A DNA stretch of 64,000 nt from Alnus glutinosa (GCF_958979055.1 NC_084888.1:36227804-36291803), one strand, 5' to 3'; positions 51,262 to 63,778 are shown, counted from the first letter of the stretch. Notes: generated from the letters alone by a model not told the origin. Translations and numbers: made by a program.

Positions 51262-52440
51262 ATGGCTCCTTCTCTCTCCTCCTCCTTCTTCTTCTTCTTC
51301 AGTCTCGCACTCTCCTTCCACTTCCTCTCCCTCCTCCCAACCACCACCTCGCTCACCACCCTGGGCGTCACCTACTTCACCCCCGTCACCAAGCCCAAGC
51401 CTCCGCCACCTGACCACATCCCCACCGCTGTCTCCTACCTCGGCCTCACCGCCATCCGCATCCTCAGCCCCAACCCAGCCATCACCCGCGCCTTCACCTA
51501 CACCAACACCACCCTCATCCTCACCATCCCCAACCCCCTCGTCCCACCCATCGCCGCCAACCGCTCTAACGCCCTCCGCTGGCTCTACGTCCACGTCGTC
51601 CCCTTCTACCCGCGCGCCAAGATCGCCGCCATCTCCGTTGGCAATGACTTCCTGTCCGCCTCCCCACCTGGCGCCCTCTCCTCCGCATCCGTCCTCCTCT
51701 CCGCCATTCGAAACATCCACCTGGCGCTCCGCGACCTCGGCATCCGTAGGATCTCCGTCTCCACCTCCTTCTCCTTCATCAGCCTCCTCACGACTTCGTT
51801 TCCCCCCTCCGCCGCCGAGTTCCGCCCCCCGGTCTCCGAGACACTCATCAAGCCGTTGCTTCAGTTCCTCAGGGACACCAACTCCTCCTTCTTGATCAAC
51901 ATCTTCCCGTACAACGTCTACCGTTTGAACTCCGAGATTCCCATTGGCTTCGCTCTGTTCCAGGAGCACTCGTTCAATTTCCGCGACGATTTGGTCACCG
52001 GCGTTCGCTATCGGAATCTTTTTGATATGATGGTCGATGCGGCTATTAGCGCCATGGCTGTGGCGGGATATGAGAACATCCCGTTGGTTGTGGCGGAGAC
52101 CGGGTGGCCGAGCTCCGGCGGGGAAGCCAGTGAGGTCGATGCCAACCCGGCCTACGCGGAGATGTACCTTAAGGGCCTGGTGGCGCATTTGAGATCGGGA
52201 GTTGGAACGCCGTTGAGGAAGGAAGGGGTGGCGGAGGCTTACATATACGAGCTGTTCGACGATGAGGAGGTGAGGCAGGGGACGACTCTGCCTAAGCGCA
52301 ACTGGGGGATTCTCTACCCCAATATGACTAAGAAATACAAGATTGACTTCTCTGGGTCACTCAGCACCGGTGAGGGGTGTGCTTTGGTGAGAGTTGGGAT
52401 TCTCTTGGTCTTTGCTCTCTTGCATTTGCTCAGCTTTTGA
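51262..52440 (+). CDS. GPI-anchored GH17 glucan endo-1,3-beta-glucosidase-like protein
   Basis: One uninterrupted frame encodes 392 residues. A secretion signal covers about 1-31 (SSFFFFFSLALSFHFLSLL). The GH17 barrel begins at LGVTYF, where most relatives have GVNYG. The nucleophile motif VVAETGWPSSGG (Glu279) is intact. The tail after NWGILYPN ends in a hydrophobic stretch (VGILLVFALLHLL) typical of a GPI-attachment signal, so the protein should sit on the outer plasma membrane or plasmodesmal wall. The usual acid/base motif VGNE reads VGND (Asp129), and the common VRIYD motif reads IRILS, so catalysis may be weak, altered or lost. The coding DNA is very C-rich, which opens long antisense frames that are not genes. 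There are no introns. Confidence 0.9.
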   Translation: MAPSLSSSFFFFFSLALSFHFLSLLPTTTSLTTLGVTYFTPVTKPKPPPPDHIPTAVSYLGLTAIRILSPNPAITRAFTYTNTTLILTIPNPLVPPIAANRSNALRWLYVHVVPFYPRAKIAAISVGNDFLSASPPGALSSASVLLSAIRNIHLALRDLGIRRISVSTSFSFISLLTTSFPPSAAEFRPPVSETLIKPLLQFLRDTNSSFLINIFPYNVYRLNSEIPIGFALFQEHSFNFRDDLVTGVRYRNLFDMMVDAAISAMAVAGYENIPLVVAETGWPSSGGEASEVDANPAYAEMYLKGLVAHLRSGVGTPLRKEGVAEAYIYELFDDEEVRQGTTLPKRNWGILYPNMTKKYKIDFSGSLSTGEGCALVRVGILLVFALLHLLSF

Positions 52441-54100
52441 TACTCTGTTTCTTCGACGACCTGCATTTCAGAGCTCCTTTGAATAATAGGATTTTGGTGT
52501 GGGTTGTTGATGTTGATCTCTTTGTTGTAAAGACGACACATTCTTTGTCTCTGTAGTTAAGTATGCGATTCAAGGCTCAAGTTTTCAGTTTCTTTCTGGA
52601 AGCTGGTGGAGTTAGGCTCAGATTTTAGTGAAATGCAGGTTCTTTCTCATGCAGAGATGGCTTTTTACTGTCTTAAAACTCTTATCTCTCTTCAAGTTGG
52701 TGATGTACATCAAAGTGTTTGATAAAAAGAATTGAATTGAAATGTGGTTTAAGCATGAGTTACTAGTGTTAAAGCATACTGTAAATCATAGAGTTTTGGC
52801 ACTATGTGAGTTAGACCCTCCTTCAACTCTGCAATGGCTGCAGTATTTACACATGGTCAGCTGGTTGAGTTTGGGCACCCAAAGATATGATTCTGTTCAA
52901 TGGGTTCCTGGGATATTTGTTCAAAACCCCTTATATATCTAGGGTTCAATCATTTCTTGTCTAGTCGGGGAGTCCTAAATCCTAAAGATCAGATTGAAAT
53001 GAAAGCTTTGACATGCCACTATACCATATTCCAAAAGATATAACAGGTAGAAAAATGACATAAAATAAATACGATCTTTATAAAAGAAATAAAATTAAGT
53101 GAAATAGAGAAATAATAGATAATTAGATGTAGGGTGCGTTTAAAGTCACTCACTAAAAAGAAAAAAAAAAGAAAAAAAAAAAGAAGCTTTTGGTTAAATA
53201 TTTTAGATAGAAATGTACATAAACCATTGTGAAATGTTGATGTTCTAAGGGATCCTTCCCATTTGCTATTTTCTTCACATCTTGCAAATCTTAGGTCCTT
53301 CTCACACGAGGCCAAATCTTAGACCCTCACAACTTGAGGCTTATTTTAAATGTGAGTAATGCTATACACTTCATCATTATCTCATTACTATCTAACTATG
53401 CCAACATGGTACTGCTAATTTACTCATAGATCAACTTTTGTTGAATATATATATATATATTCAATGGTGGATTTGATAGTGTTATGTTAGGCTATCAGCA
53501 TGGTGGGGTAATAGTAGGGTATTAATGTAGTATATATCATTACTCTTTAAATATAGTTAGGGTAGATTTTTCAGATTTTTAATTTTAACACGCTATCACC
53601 TTTTCCTTATTATTGTTACACGATGTTGACGTGACATTTTAGATGTGGCCTTTTGAATGACATGTTATTGACGTGGCGATCCATCGAAATACGCATCTAA
53701 CGTGGTGAAATTGATTGTGCAATATATACATATGTCGCAAAATTATTGGATATGAAGTGACATTTTATTAGAAAAGTTAATGAAAGTGAGATAGAATGAT
53801 TGATTTGATAATGAATTAAACCTTAATGACCACTTGATTGGTTTTGAATTCCAAAGATTGATCTTCTTTTTTTTTCTTTTTTCTTTTTTATATAAAAAAA
53901 AAATAAAGATTGATTTGATATATTGATATAAGGTCATACCAATATACCATGAACTGATACCTTATTTTTTTTTCCCCCCCAAAAAAAAAAAAAAATGATT
54001 CCACGTCACAGGCCTTTTACGGTTTTACCTCCAAAATCACTTTAGGCCGTGTCCTTGTCTTTGGGCCTTTCCTTTTTTCATTTATGCCCTCTAAAGCCCA
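52441..54100. other. Intergenic region, no gene recognised
   Basis: This covers the 3' flank of the GH17 gene and AT-rich sequence with a TA run at 53446-53460. No coding or RNA gene was recognised. Confidence 0.55.
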
Positions 54101-55251
54101 AAAAGTAAGAAAGGAAATGGCTTAAAGTAGTTCATGTCCCCGGAAAATCTTCCGTCTCAGGCGTTTTTCTTTGTTTCACTCCCTGCTTTCGCGTTTGAGG
54201 AACGCTCAGGAACTGTCATCACCTTTCTTCTCAAAGCTCGGCCCGTGCAAAGACGCGGTTCTTTTGAATGCAGGTGTTTTCTTCTCTCTGCAAAAATCTG
54301 CGAAAGGGTTTCTTTCTGATTGCTTATCTAATTCATATAGCTTACTTTGAGGACTGGCGCAAAGGCTCTTTTTTTTTTTTTTTTTTTTTCCACACTATTG
54401 ATTCATACAATGATACAATTTGTCAATTTATAAGATCACTCCATTCGAGATTCTTGGAGATTGTTTCACACATATAAACACACATAGAGACATTTATGTA
54501 TATATGTGAAAACAAATGGGAAATTGTGAAAAATTGTGTGTAGGAGTCCCATAATCTCTCTCTTTAGGCTTTGCTTTGGGTTAAGCATATTCCTCCACCT
54601 GGGTATTGAAGTCTTCAATCTTTTATTGCATGGGTCCAAAAATGTTGTTGAACTGAACCCAAATTCTTACATTACTTCTAGTCCTTTTTTTATGTTTCAA
54701 TTCATTGTAACTATAATGAAAAATAAAATTTTATCAGGAGTTCCAGTTGTATCTATGAACCCCACATCGGAGAACATAAATACAGTCGTTTGCTAAGGTA
54801 GCCGTTATTTATCCAAGTCTAAATTATTCTAATTGTTTCAATTTTTTTTTTTTTTTGAAATCTTTTCCTCCTAGTCCTCAATATATATTGGAAATTTGGC
54901 TGGTTTTGTGGTAGACTATTAACTGGACATGGTAAGAAATTCCCAGGTTTCCAACTTTTAGTTACTCTTTCTATTTGTCAATACTTCAGCAATGGTAGTC
55001 TTTTGGGTTCTTAGCTGTTGAAATCTGATAGTTCTTGCAAAGAATGGTACAATTCTTGTTTATAAGTTCTTATTAGTTTCAAAATTATTTTCACATTCTT
55101 TTAATTTTCGCTAATGATTAAATACGTTGTGGATGTGGTTTGAATTCGCCCGGGGGGGGGGGGGGGGGACATAATGATATCTCAGATTGTGGATCACAGT
55201 GATAGTGAATTGGTTAGGGTTTTTGAGTATAACTGATATTTTAGTTCTATC
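54101..55251 (+). promoter_or_regulatory. Upstream/leader region of the Myb/SANT-like gene
   Basis: GGGCC boxes near 54045-54070 and a TC-rich leader are followed by a possible leader-exon donor (TGCAG/GTGTTT at 54272). The reading frame of the first coding exon is closed by a TGA 18 bp before 55252, which fixes that ATG as the earliest in-frame start in this exon. Confidence 0.4.
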
Positions 55252-56868
55252 ATGCATGTGGAGTCTACCAGAAGAATTGCAATTGAAGAAAGTATGTCTC
55301 ACTTACCAACTGGAAAAGCCACATGGACGCCTGCCTTCCACAAAATATTTCTTGATCTATGTATTGAACAAACGTTAAAAGGGAATAAGCCTGGGACGCA
55401 TTTTACTAAGGAGGGTTGGAGGAATATCGTCGAATCATTTTATGAAAAGACTGGTTCTAGTTATGATAAGAAACAAATGAAGAATCACTGGTCATTAACC
55501 AAGGAACAATGGAAAGTGTGGGTTAAGCTAATTGGTGATAGTAGTATGAAATGGGATCCAGAAACCAAGCTATTGGGTGCTAGCAGGGAAGACTGGGCTA
55601 ACTATATAAAGGTAGGATAACTCACTTCACAGTATGTAATGGTATATTAGTACATACTTCTGAATGTTCTTGACGTATTCCAGATTTGTGATAACATGAT
55701 GATTTTGTCATAGGCAAACCCAGAAGCTGCACAATTTCGATTCAAGGAACTCCAGTTTACTGACAAATTGGAAATTGTTTTTGATGGAACAATAAATGCT
55801 GGAGACATGAAAGCTTCGACTAGGCGTAAGAGGAAGAATGGTAGTTTGACCTCCTCCCTTTTGCGCAGTAAAGAGCAAAGAATAATGTCACCGGATACGA
55901 AGACTGAGCATCTATGTGATGATGAAACGAGAAGTGCTCTTATGGTTCAGTCTACTCAGGGCGCAACAATTGCAAGTGAACAAAGTATGTCTAGCTCATC
56001 CCCTCGAAAGGCAAAAGCCATTTGGATGCCTGACTCCCACAAAATATTCATTGATCTATGTCTAGAACAGACATTAAAGGGGAATAAACCTGGAACACAT
56101 TTTACTAAGCAGGGTTGGAGGAGCATTGTTGAATCATTTCAGAAAAAGACTGGTCTGGATTATGAGAGATTACAACTAAAGAATCATTGGGATATTACTA
56201 AGGAACACTGGAAAGTCTGGTCTAAGCTAATTGGCACTACTAGTATGAAGTGGGATCCAAACACCAATAATTTTGGTGCAAGTGAAGAAGATTGGGCAAA
56301 TTATTTACAGGTTTGCTTAATGAATGAACAATTGCTGTTTCTATTTAATTTAAAAACTTAGGGAGGATCTGCATGAATTTTGGATTGATTGTTACAGGCA
56401 AACCCAGAAGCTGCGCAATTCCGCTTTAGGGAACTTGAGCTTGCTGACAAACTGGAGACCATCTTTGATGCAATGACAATTACTGGAGAGTCCGAACCTG
56501 CTAGTCAGCGTAGGAAGTATAACGATGCTTTGACAACATATTGGTTACATAACAAAGAATCAGTTGTACTGAAGCCAGATGAGAAACCTGAGCCTCTCTG
56601 TGATGCTGTTGAATCAAGAGATGCTGTAATGATTCAGAGAAGTGCTCAAAGAGTTCCATCTACACAAGGCAAACTCAGTTACAGTATTGGGGAGTGCATC
56701 GACTGTCTTGATGGGATGGAGGAAGTAGAACAAGGAAGTGACCTCTACTTGTTTGCCTTGGACATATTCCTGAAGAAGGAATACAGGGAAGTTTTTCTTC
56801 AACTTAAGAAACCTAGTGTAAGGATTGCATGGTTGCAGCGCTTACAATCACTTGGTCCACCTTTGTAA
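55252..56868 (+). CDS. Protein with two tandem Myb/SANT-like domains (L10-interacting MYB-type)
   Basis: Three exons (55252-55611, 55714-56310, 56398-56868) give 475 residues. Residues about 24-119 and 223-318 are two copies of the Myb/SANT-like DNA-binding domain (Pfam Myb_DNA-bind_3 type; HKIF.DLC.EQTLKGNKPG, FTK.GWR.IVESF..KTG, LKNHW, W..WSKLIG). Each is followed across an exon junction by ANPEAAQFRF.EL and DKLE..FD. The C-terminal part (GEECIDCLDGME-like region and LDIFLKKEYREVFLQLKK) matches the helical tail of this family. The domain is related to the Myb-like partner of PIF/Harbinger transposons, domesticated widely in plants. The likely role is nuclear DNA binding, as in LIMYB, which represses translation genes; for this gene that is inference. 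No defects are seen. Confidence 0.88.
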
Positions 56869-58621
56869 GACGGTGCTTGTCATGTATCTATTTCTCTTTT
56901 ACTTTGGTACGGATAATAGGTAGTTTTTGGATATGACCAACAATTATAAAGTGGTTGTTCTGTACAGTCTAGTGGTTGGAAATTTGTATTTTATGTGCTT
57001 ATACATTGAATTATTTAGTAGTCTTTCTATACCAGTATTTAATTTTTTATCTACATAGTCTGAAAGCTAGCACTATCTGTACTTTTCACTTCGAGATATG
57101 ATTTTCTGTCAACTTTTCACATAACTAAAAAAAACAACTATCCTATGTAGCAGGGAATCGTAGGCTATGATTCTCTACCATATAAGACAGTTGTGTTTTT
57201 AATTGTGTGAGAAGTTGGCAGAGAATCATATATATTTCAATTCATAATAGCTGCATGGTATACAAATTCCTAAGACTTCTTGGACAAAAGAGTACGATAA
57301 TTTCTCTGTTCAAGCCGAAAATGGAAGATCGAATGCCTAGTCAATGAGGGATTACTAGTGGGATTGATGTCCATTTGTCTCGATGAGTACTAGTCTTTAA
57401 TTGTACGTTGTTTTATATTTGAAGTCTTTTGAGTCTTCAAGAGTAGGAGTCTTTGAGTTTAAGGTGTCTTTTGAGTTGTTTTGCAACACGAGTCGAGACA
57501 TGTTACATACAAATTTTTTGTACATTTTTTTTTTTTTAAAATTAACCATTGGATATGTAAGACTTACATGTGAGTTTTTGTAAGTCATACAAATTCAATG
57601 ATTGATTTAGAAAAAATATGTACAATAGATGTTCAAATGATGTACATATATCATTTATCTTGTAGTTATTTCAGTGATGTTTTAGTTTGGTTTGGGTCTA
57701 CTGTTGGAGAGCTTACCCATTTTTCATTTATAGGATCATCCACTTATTCCTTTTGGATCAGAAGCGGGAATGATCCTCCCTTGTAATCATTTTCCTTATT
57801 TAATTAAAAAAATAAATAAAGTTTATGAAAAAGAATTATTTTTAAATCCAATTCAAGTTTCCTTTAAAAACCTACCCTAAATAACCTTATTACAGACTTG
57901 ATATTTAGGATTACAATAAAAGCTATATGAGATTTAGGGTCCATTTGGATTTGCGATTTTAAAAAGTACGATTTAAAATAACGATTTTAAAATGTACGAT
58001 TTTAAAAAGTGATTTTTAGAAATGCAGTTAAGCACTTGGTAAAATCGCTGTTTATTCTTTAAAATTGCAAATTAACCTTTAAAATTTTACGTTCTTAAAA
58101 AAACACCATCTTGCCAGCGATTTAAAAAATTAGATTTTCTGCGTTTTTAAATCGCAATTTTTAAAAACGTAGTTCCCAAACGAATTATGTTTTGTGATTT
58201 GGCTTAAAAATGCATAAGCAAATCACGTGTCTTAAAAATAAATATTAATTTAATAGACTGAGTTGAAAAAATTTCTTTCAAACACACTTTGAACGAATCT
58301 TTATCCCTTCGGAATGCCAATGCCCTCTTCCTCTTCCCCTCCGTTCTTTCATGCACAAACCCCTCCCCAACTAGATAGCCCTGCCATTAATTCTCATTCT
58401 CACATACTGATAATTGTTGCAAGCAGCAGCAGCAGCAATATTTTGGTTCAATTCTTCATTAATTTTTAAGCGAATTCACATAAGACATAAGCTTAATGAA
58501 CAGCAATAATCATCAATCTAAGCCAAGGCCTCTGATGTGGCTGAACTGAGTTTACAATCTAAGGCTCTCAAAGAATTAATACAAAGAACAAAAATCCAAC
58601 AGTTCCACGTTTGAACATGAT
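56869..58621. other. Convergent intergenic region
   Basis: It contains the 3' ends of the Myb/SANT and HAD genes and one MITE-like element. Nothing else was recognised. Confidence 0.55.
57940..58185. mobile_element. MITE-like element with TGCGATTTTAAAA ends
   Basis: The left end CCATTTGGATTTGCGATTTT is roughly inverted at the right end (AAATCGCAATTTTTAAAAACG ..CCCAAACG). The interior repeats ACGATTTTAAAA. It resembles sequences in introns 2 and 6 of the O-fucosyltransferase gene. Confidence 0.55.
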
Positions 58622-61382
58622 CTACTCTGGAACAGATTTCCCAATTTGACGGTCCAAATTGTAATATACAGCATTCGGAAGCTTAAAAATACGCTTTCCT
58701 AAATATGGGCCTGTCAAAGCATCCATGCGGCTGCTTATCACACCTGCTATAATGAAGCCATCTTTCTGCATTCCAGCCCTTCGTCTGGAAAAGTATTCAC
58801 AGCTATCCACATGCACTTCATCATCCGATCTGCATCAGCGCTGACTAGTTAAACCGACAAGCATTGGTGGCATCAAAGATGAGACACAGTTTCAAGCTAC
58901 CATACACTCAACTAAGCAAAAATAAAAAGATAGTCATCTAAGCAGACTTCAAAGATATTTTATTGGCATGCTTCATTTGGAGATTTACTTTTAGCTACTA
59001 CTAAGTCATGGGCTCAGATTTTCTCTTGTATCATAGATAATTTGATATCATTGAAAAATTCAACCAATAGTTTCTAGAAATGTTTCATATGAGAGAAAAA
59101 TATGCAAAAATGCTCGCTGGAAGTGGGTAATCTCAAAAGCTTTCTCCATTACAACAGTCCTGATGAAATGGATTTCCCACCTGGAAAATTTCTATTACCT
59201 ACATATTGAAACGTTCAAAGCCCTTCCCCCTTCCCCCTCTCTTTTGCAACATCAACTCCTCAAAATTATTCATAATGTACCAGAGCACTGTGTGGAAATA
59301 AATAGCCTTGCATGTAGTCTATGGCATCAATTTGCATATGGAAGACAACAACTGCAATTACCAGATTATAATAAAAACTAAAGACAGAGAAGCCTTGAAC
59401 GTTTTCTGCTAAAAAGACGACAATTAGCAATTTCACCTACAGGTTTTAAAAGAAAGGAACATAATAGCAATACCTCATAATCAATGAAGTCCAACCACTA
59501 TATCCTGCAGAAATAAGGTGCCCTACAGTGGCATTCTGTTGTCTCCAAGACTTTCTTGATAACAAAATTAAAGGCCACCCACTAGCTTGAAGTTTCATGT
59601 ATAATCTAAAGATAAGCAGGTGCTTCAAATGCTTAGCCTCTTCAATACAACCACTACAATCGAACTGACCAAATCTGTACCAAACAGAATCATTTTTGTC
59701 TCAAGTTAGATCGAGATTGGAAAGACATTATATATGAATTTGCTAAAATAGGGGTTAATCAAGATCGGACATAACAAAATTTCTGAATTTACACAATGGA
59801 GTAACATTTCTATGTTAAGAGACCCATAGATGCACAATAACCATATCTTCCTGCCTTATGCCGGAGGGCTGATTTGCAGATTTTAATTTTAAGATATAAA
59901 CAGGGGTTGCAAAAGGAGCTAGTAGCACATGTAAATTTAAAACAAGGTAAGTTGCTTTACTATTTCCATTTTCCAGAGTATATGTTCCCCCTTAAAAACA
60001 TTAGCAATAGCACAAAGAACCATTGCAATCAAGGGGAAAAGACAAAGAGGGGCACTTATAAGAAATATATATATATATAAAAGAAAAGAAAAAAGAGGGT
60101 ATTAAATGAGAATAAGTGAGGGAAAATAAGCAAAGAAAGGGCAGAACTTCGGTTTCAAATGTTCAGTAATTGCAATAGACAAAAGATGTGCATTTTCTTT
60201 AGGAGACTTACGACTGACTTGAATGGGCACTTTAAGACAACCAACTTGACCGTACATGAGGACAATAACATGTTAAAGAATTCTGAGTGGAGTCAAAGAT
60301 CTAACATGTGAACACCAATCAAAACCTGACATGAAATGGAGAAAATACACAAAACAGAAGATGTGATTTTTTTTTTTTAAAAAAAAAAATTACCTGTGCA
60401 TTAATAGATTGGTATGGTGAGGATTTGAGGAAAGAATGTCATCTATGTCAATTAATACAACATCCAGACCATTCTTTAGCGGCATAATGCTACTGAAATA
60501 GTTCTCAACTACCTGCATAGTAGCATTTAAATCTCTCGCATATTGACCTACTCTAATATACTGAATAGCAAAAGCCCTGCAAATTGAAGGGAATTCATCT
60601 GCTTCCAAGCCGTTGAGCTCTGCATACAGAGCAAACATCTTGCAATCATTGTAATCATCACTTGCTTTCTGAATTTCAACAACTCCTGAACTCTTACTTT
60701 GGCAAGATTGCAACATTACTGTTAATGCAATCAGCAAAGTGATTAATAAAACCCCAACAGTTACAAGTCCAGCAATGAAGATCGTTGCAGCAAAAGATGT
60801 CATGTAGAACCCTGACTCCATCACATAACGGCTTCCCATCTCTGTGCCTAAGGAAAATGAATGGGATTAGAAGTTTATCAAAAGTAAGCCCAAAATATTA
60901 TTAAAAACATAATCTAGCCTCAATTATAACATGTCAAATAGTCTAACAATTGCAGGACACTTTTGAATCAGCACAAGAAGTTCGTTATCCAACTTTACAT
61001 TGATGGTTCACCAGTTTCATACAAATTTCAACTTTGCAAACAAATTTAAAGAGAGCTTAAGGTCTTAGGTCTATGGTGAGAACACTCTGAAAACAGAACA
61101 TTTGACAATAACAATAACAATAACCCAACTCCAATAGAATAGACAAAGATATCTATGGATGGGAAATTGAGAAAGTTTATAGGTGCTCCAAATGAGTCGA
61201 TAGCTATTCATATACTTTCCTTTCCTAATGACCACCAAATGGCGTAAACTAATTCTTCTACCAAGAAAGAAAAGTAGGAAATGACAAGCAAGTGAAGGTA
61301 TCTATCACATACCAGAATTTTCTCTATTGGAGAGACTCCGCGCGGAGTACTCCCGCTCCATTTGATGGGCATATGCTGACAT
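58622..61382 (-). CDS. Membrane-anchored HAD-superfamily (subfamily IIIB) acid-phosphatase-like protein
   Basis: Four exons (minus: 61382-61313, 60841-60394, 59674-59474, 58829-58622) give 308 residues. I chose the ATG at 61382 because its short exon (MSAYAHQMEREYSARSLS) joins in phase and matches the start I recall for plant homologues. Starting at 60839 would lose it. A membrane segment lies at about 38-67 (AGLVTVGVLLITLLIALTV). A soluble domain follows, with the HAD motif I as LIDIDDIL (Asp155, Asp157) and motif II around LILLSRK (Ser212, Lys214). The family is related to vegetative storage proteins and plant acid phosphatases. Its substrate is unknown. Motif I lacks the usual Thr/Val two residues after the second Asp, so activity is uncertain. 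Confidence 0.85.
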
Positions 61383-62280
61383 GGTCTCTAACTTAATCCA
61401 CAATCCTTTGCACAATTAGTATGCACACAAAATTCTCTAGATCCCTTCCTGTAATCACAAAAATAAAACTCAGTCAAGCACCAGCCTCATTTGAGCCATA
61501 CAACCATAATAACGGAGGAATAAGTACTCCTATAACTAAAACATTTACATCTGAATGAAGAGATAGAGATAACTTACGAGCAGCTTCATTTGCCATGCTA
61601 AGAGCTATTATTACCACATCTCAATTTCTTTGGCTATCACACTTATACCAGAAATAAAAAGAATTTTTTTCCATCTCAAAATAGATGACATGGTTTCAAA
61701 TGACACAATTATTAAAATAAATTAAAAAATATAATGATCATCCTAAAAACAAAAACAAAAAAAAATCTAAAAAAATTATACTTTCTCAGATCTCTACCTT
61801 ATTCAATATATGCCCAGCAGTCTAAATTCCCCAACCAAAGAAAATACGTCGAAATTTTCAATTTTTAACCATCTAATGAGCCATCACAATGCAAATAACA
61901 TAAAATCATGAACTGGGTCCCTAAGACGCTGAGCTGATCATGTCGTCGCATTGATCAAAAGGAAACAAAACACTGTTCTTTTCTTTTCCAGCAAAGTTTG
62001 TCACTAAGTAAAACAAACACTAATAGTAGAAGCTAACCAATCAATCAAATCTAAAGCGACAGAGTACCAGAGAGAGACATTGATGAAGAGGTGATTTCGG
62101 GAAGGAGGCAGAGGATAAGAAGAAGTAAGCACTAGAAAAACCCAGGACAGATATTTCACCATTATTGTCTCTCCCTCTGTCGGTCTCTCTCAGGAACGAA
62201 GCTTCCTTTTCGTTTTCACTATTAATTGAGAGGCGCCTGAAGTGCAAATTCTTTTCAATCTGGTCGATGATGCGGACATG
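61383..62280 (-). promoter_or_regulatory. 5' UTR, leader intron and promoter of the HAD gene
   Basis: A good acceptor (GATTACAG at about 61460-61453, minus) lies 70 bp before the start codon. CT-rich sequence around 62160-62195 suggests the leader exon and transcription start region. The exact exon limits are inferred. Confidence 0.4.
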
Positions 62281-62455
62281 AACGGTCCAGATTAAAACTA
62301 TTGCATAATTTGCATCCTATGAAATATACAGGATCACGATCCCGATCCTATCACGAATCTTCACGATGACTCTAGTGGGGACTCCTAAACGAAAATAACG
62401 TATATGGTTATCCGAGATTCCGGGATCCGGCTTGGGTGCTGTTGTTTAAACTACA

Positions 62456-63257
62456 GCACCGTGCTGTAAAATAAATGGGTGGCTGAGATTTAATCAAGCC
62501 CTTCTTTAAAAGCAAACGTTGAAGTCTAACTCTCTCTTAGCTTTTAACAAAAAAAAAAAAAAAAAAAAAAAAAACTCTTCAGCTTTCACTCTCTTGGGCT
62601 ATAAAGCACAATGGGCGCATTGCGCACCACTCCCCTCTGAACAAAAAGATCACACCCCTGTTTGGTTGCCAGGAAAATGAAGGAAAGTGAAAGTAATTAA
62701 GTAAGATATATTCATTGGATATTTTTTTTACCAACCCTCTCTCTCTCTCGTCTCCCTCTAAAAAAAAAAAGAAACAGATACAACTCCATTTCTTGGTTCA
62801 GTTCCTTGTGTGGTTGCCAGGAAAACGGAGGAAAGTGAAAGTAATTAAGACAGATACACTCATTGGATTTTTTTTCACCAACTCTCTCTCTCTCTCTCTC
62901 TCCAAAAAAAAAAAAAAAAAGACAGACACACTCAGTTTTGAGTCTTACGTTTTATGTTGTTTTGGTTTGGACAAATGAAAAGCTTGATGGAAGGTTTAAG
63001 CTGAATTGAGTGAGTGTGTTGTTTTTTTTGTTTACTGGGGTCTAAAGTAATGAAATAAGAGTCCTCTTTCTCTCTGTTTGGTATCTGAGAATTGAAAGGA
63101 AATGGAGAGAAACGAAAGTTTCTAACTTTTTATGTTCTGCATTCTTTCTTTCTTTTTTTTAATCCAGAAAAGAAACGGAGAGTTAAATTGCTTCACAAAA
63201 AAACAAAAAAAAGGCTCGATTAAATCTCAACCATCCATTTGTTTTACAGCACGGTGC
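62456..63257. mobile_element. 802-bp element with 45-bp terminal inverted repeats
   Basis: The left arm 62456-62500 starts GCACCGTGCTGTAAAA. The right arm 63213-63257 is its inverted copy with only 4 differences in 45, all transitions. The inside is noncoding with internal tandem duplications. No flanking target duplication was found, so the true ends may lie slightly outside. Confidence 0.65.
62654..62935. repeat. Tandem duplication (period about 150 bp) of a leader-like module
   Basis: Both copies read TGGTTGCCAGGAAAA, then GGAAAGTGAAAGTAATTAAG, CATTGGAT, T run, CACCAAC/TACCAAC, (CT)n and an A run. A third weaker start occurs at 63076. Confidence 0.85.
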
Positions 63258-63778
63258 TCCGATATTGTCAAATTTCCCGATCCTATTGCCTTTTCTTTTC
63301 TTTTTTCATTCTTTTTCTTTGATAGTTTTTTAGGTGTATAATTAAAACTTATATTCAGAAATTGACGAAAAATTGATGGAATTTTTTTTTTTTTTTTTTA
63401 AAAAAGAAGCTAAATTCCATGGAGTTGATTATAAAAATTAAGAATCTAAAAAAATGATTTGATATTGTCTTAAAACTTAGATAGTAATTTGTCATTTTTC
63501 CTAAATAGAAAAGGCAAAAGCATGTGCTATCCAGATGACCGTATATTGCTTATAATTAACTGCTCGAATTGCACCTAGTTTAGATAGTGAGAGAGTTGCG
63601 ACCTACCTTAAACAAATTGTTTTTTACAAACCTTCTCAATAAGATTGTCCGAATTATAAACAATTTAAATGGTCAATTATATAGGATCCTCAATCTGTAC
63701 TATCCTAAAACTCTAGATACCAAGGGTTTTTAAGTTTGCTAAAACTTTAATGGCACTTGGTAATATAAAGAAATGATT
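63258..63778. other. AT-rich sequence, nothing recognised
   Basis: Long T/A runs are present, with no coding exon on either strand. Confidence 0.5.

Noticed and set aside
51110-51895. 261-codon Ser/Pro-rich frame overlapping the GH17 gene
   Set aside because: It is an alternate frame of the same C-rich sequence. The GH17 frame has signal peptide, motifs and GPI tail.
51151-52188. 345-codon antisense open frame opposite the GH17 gene
   Set aside because: It is a by-product of C-rich third positions in the GH17 coding strand. The peptide is Gly/Glu/Asp-rich low complexity with no motif.
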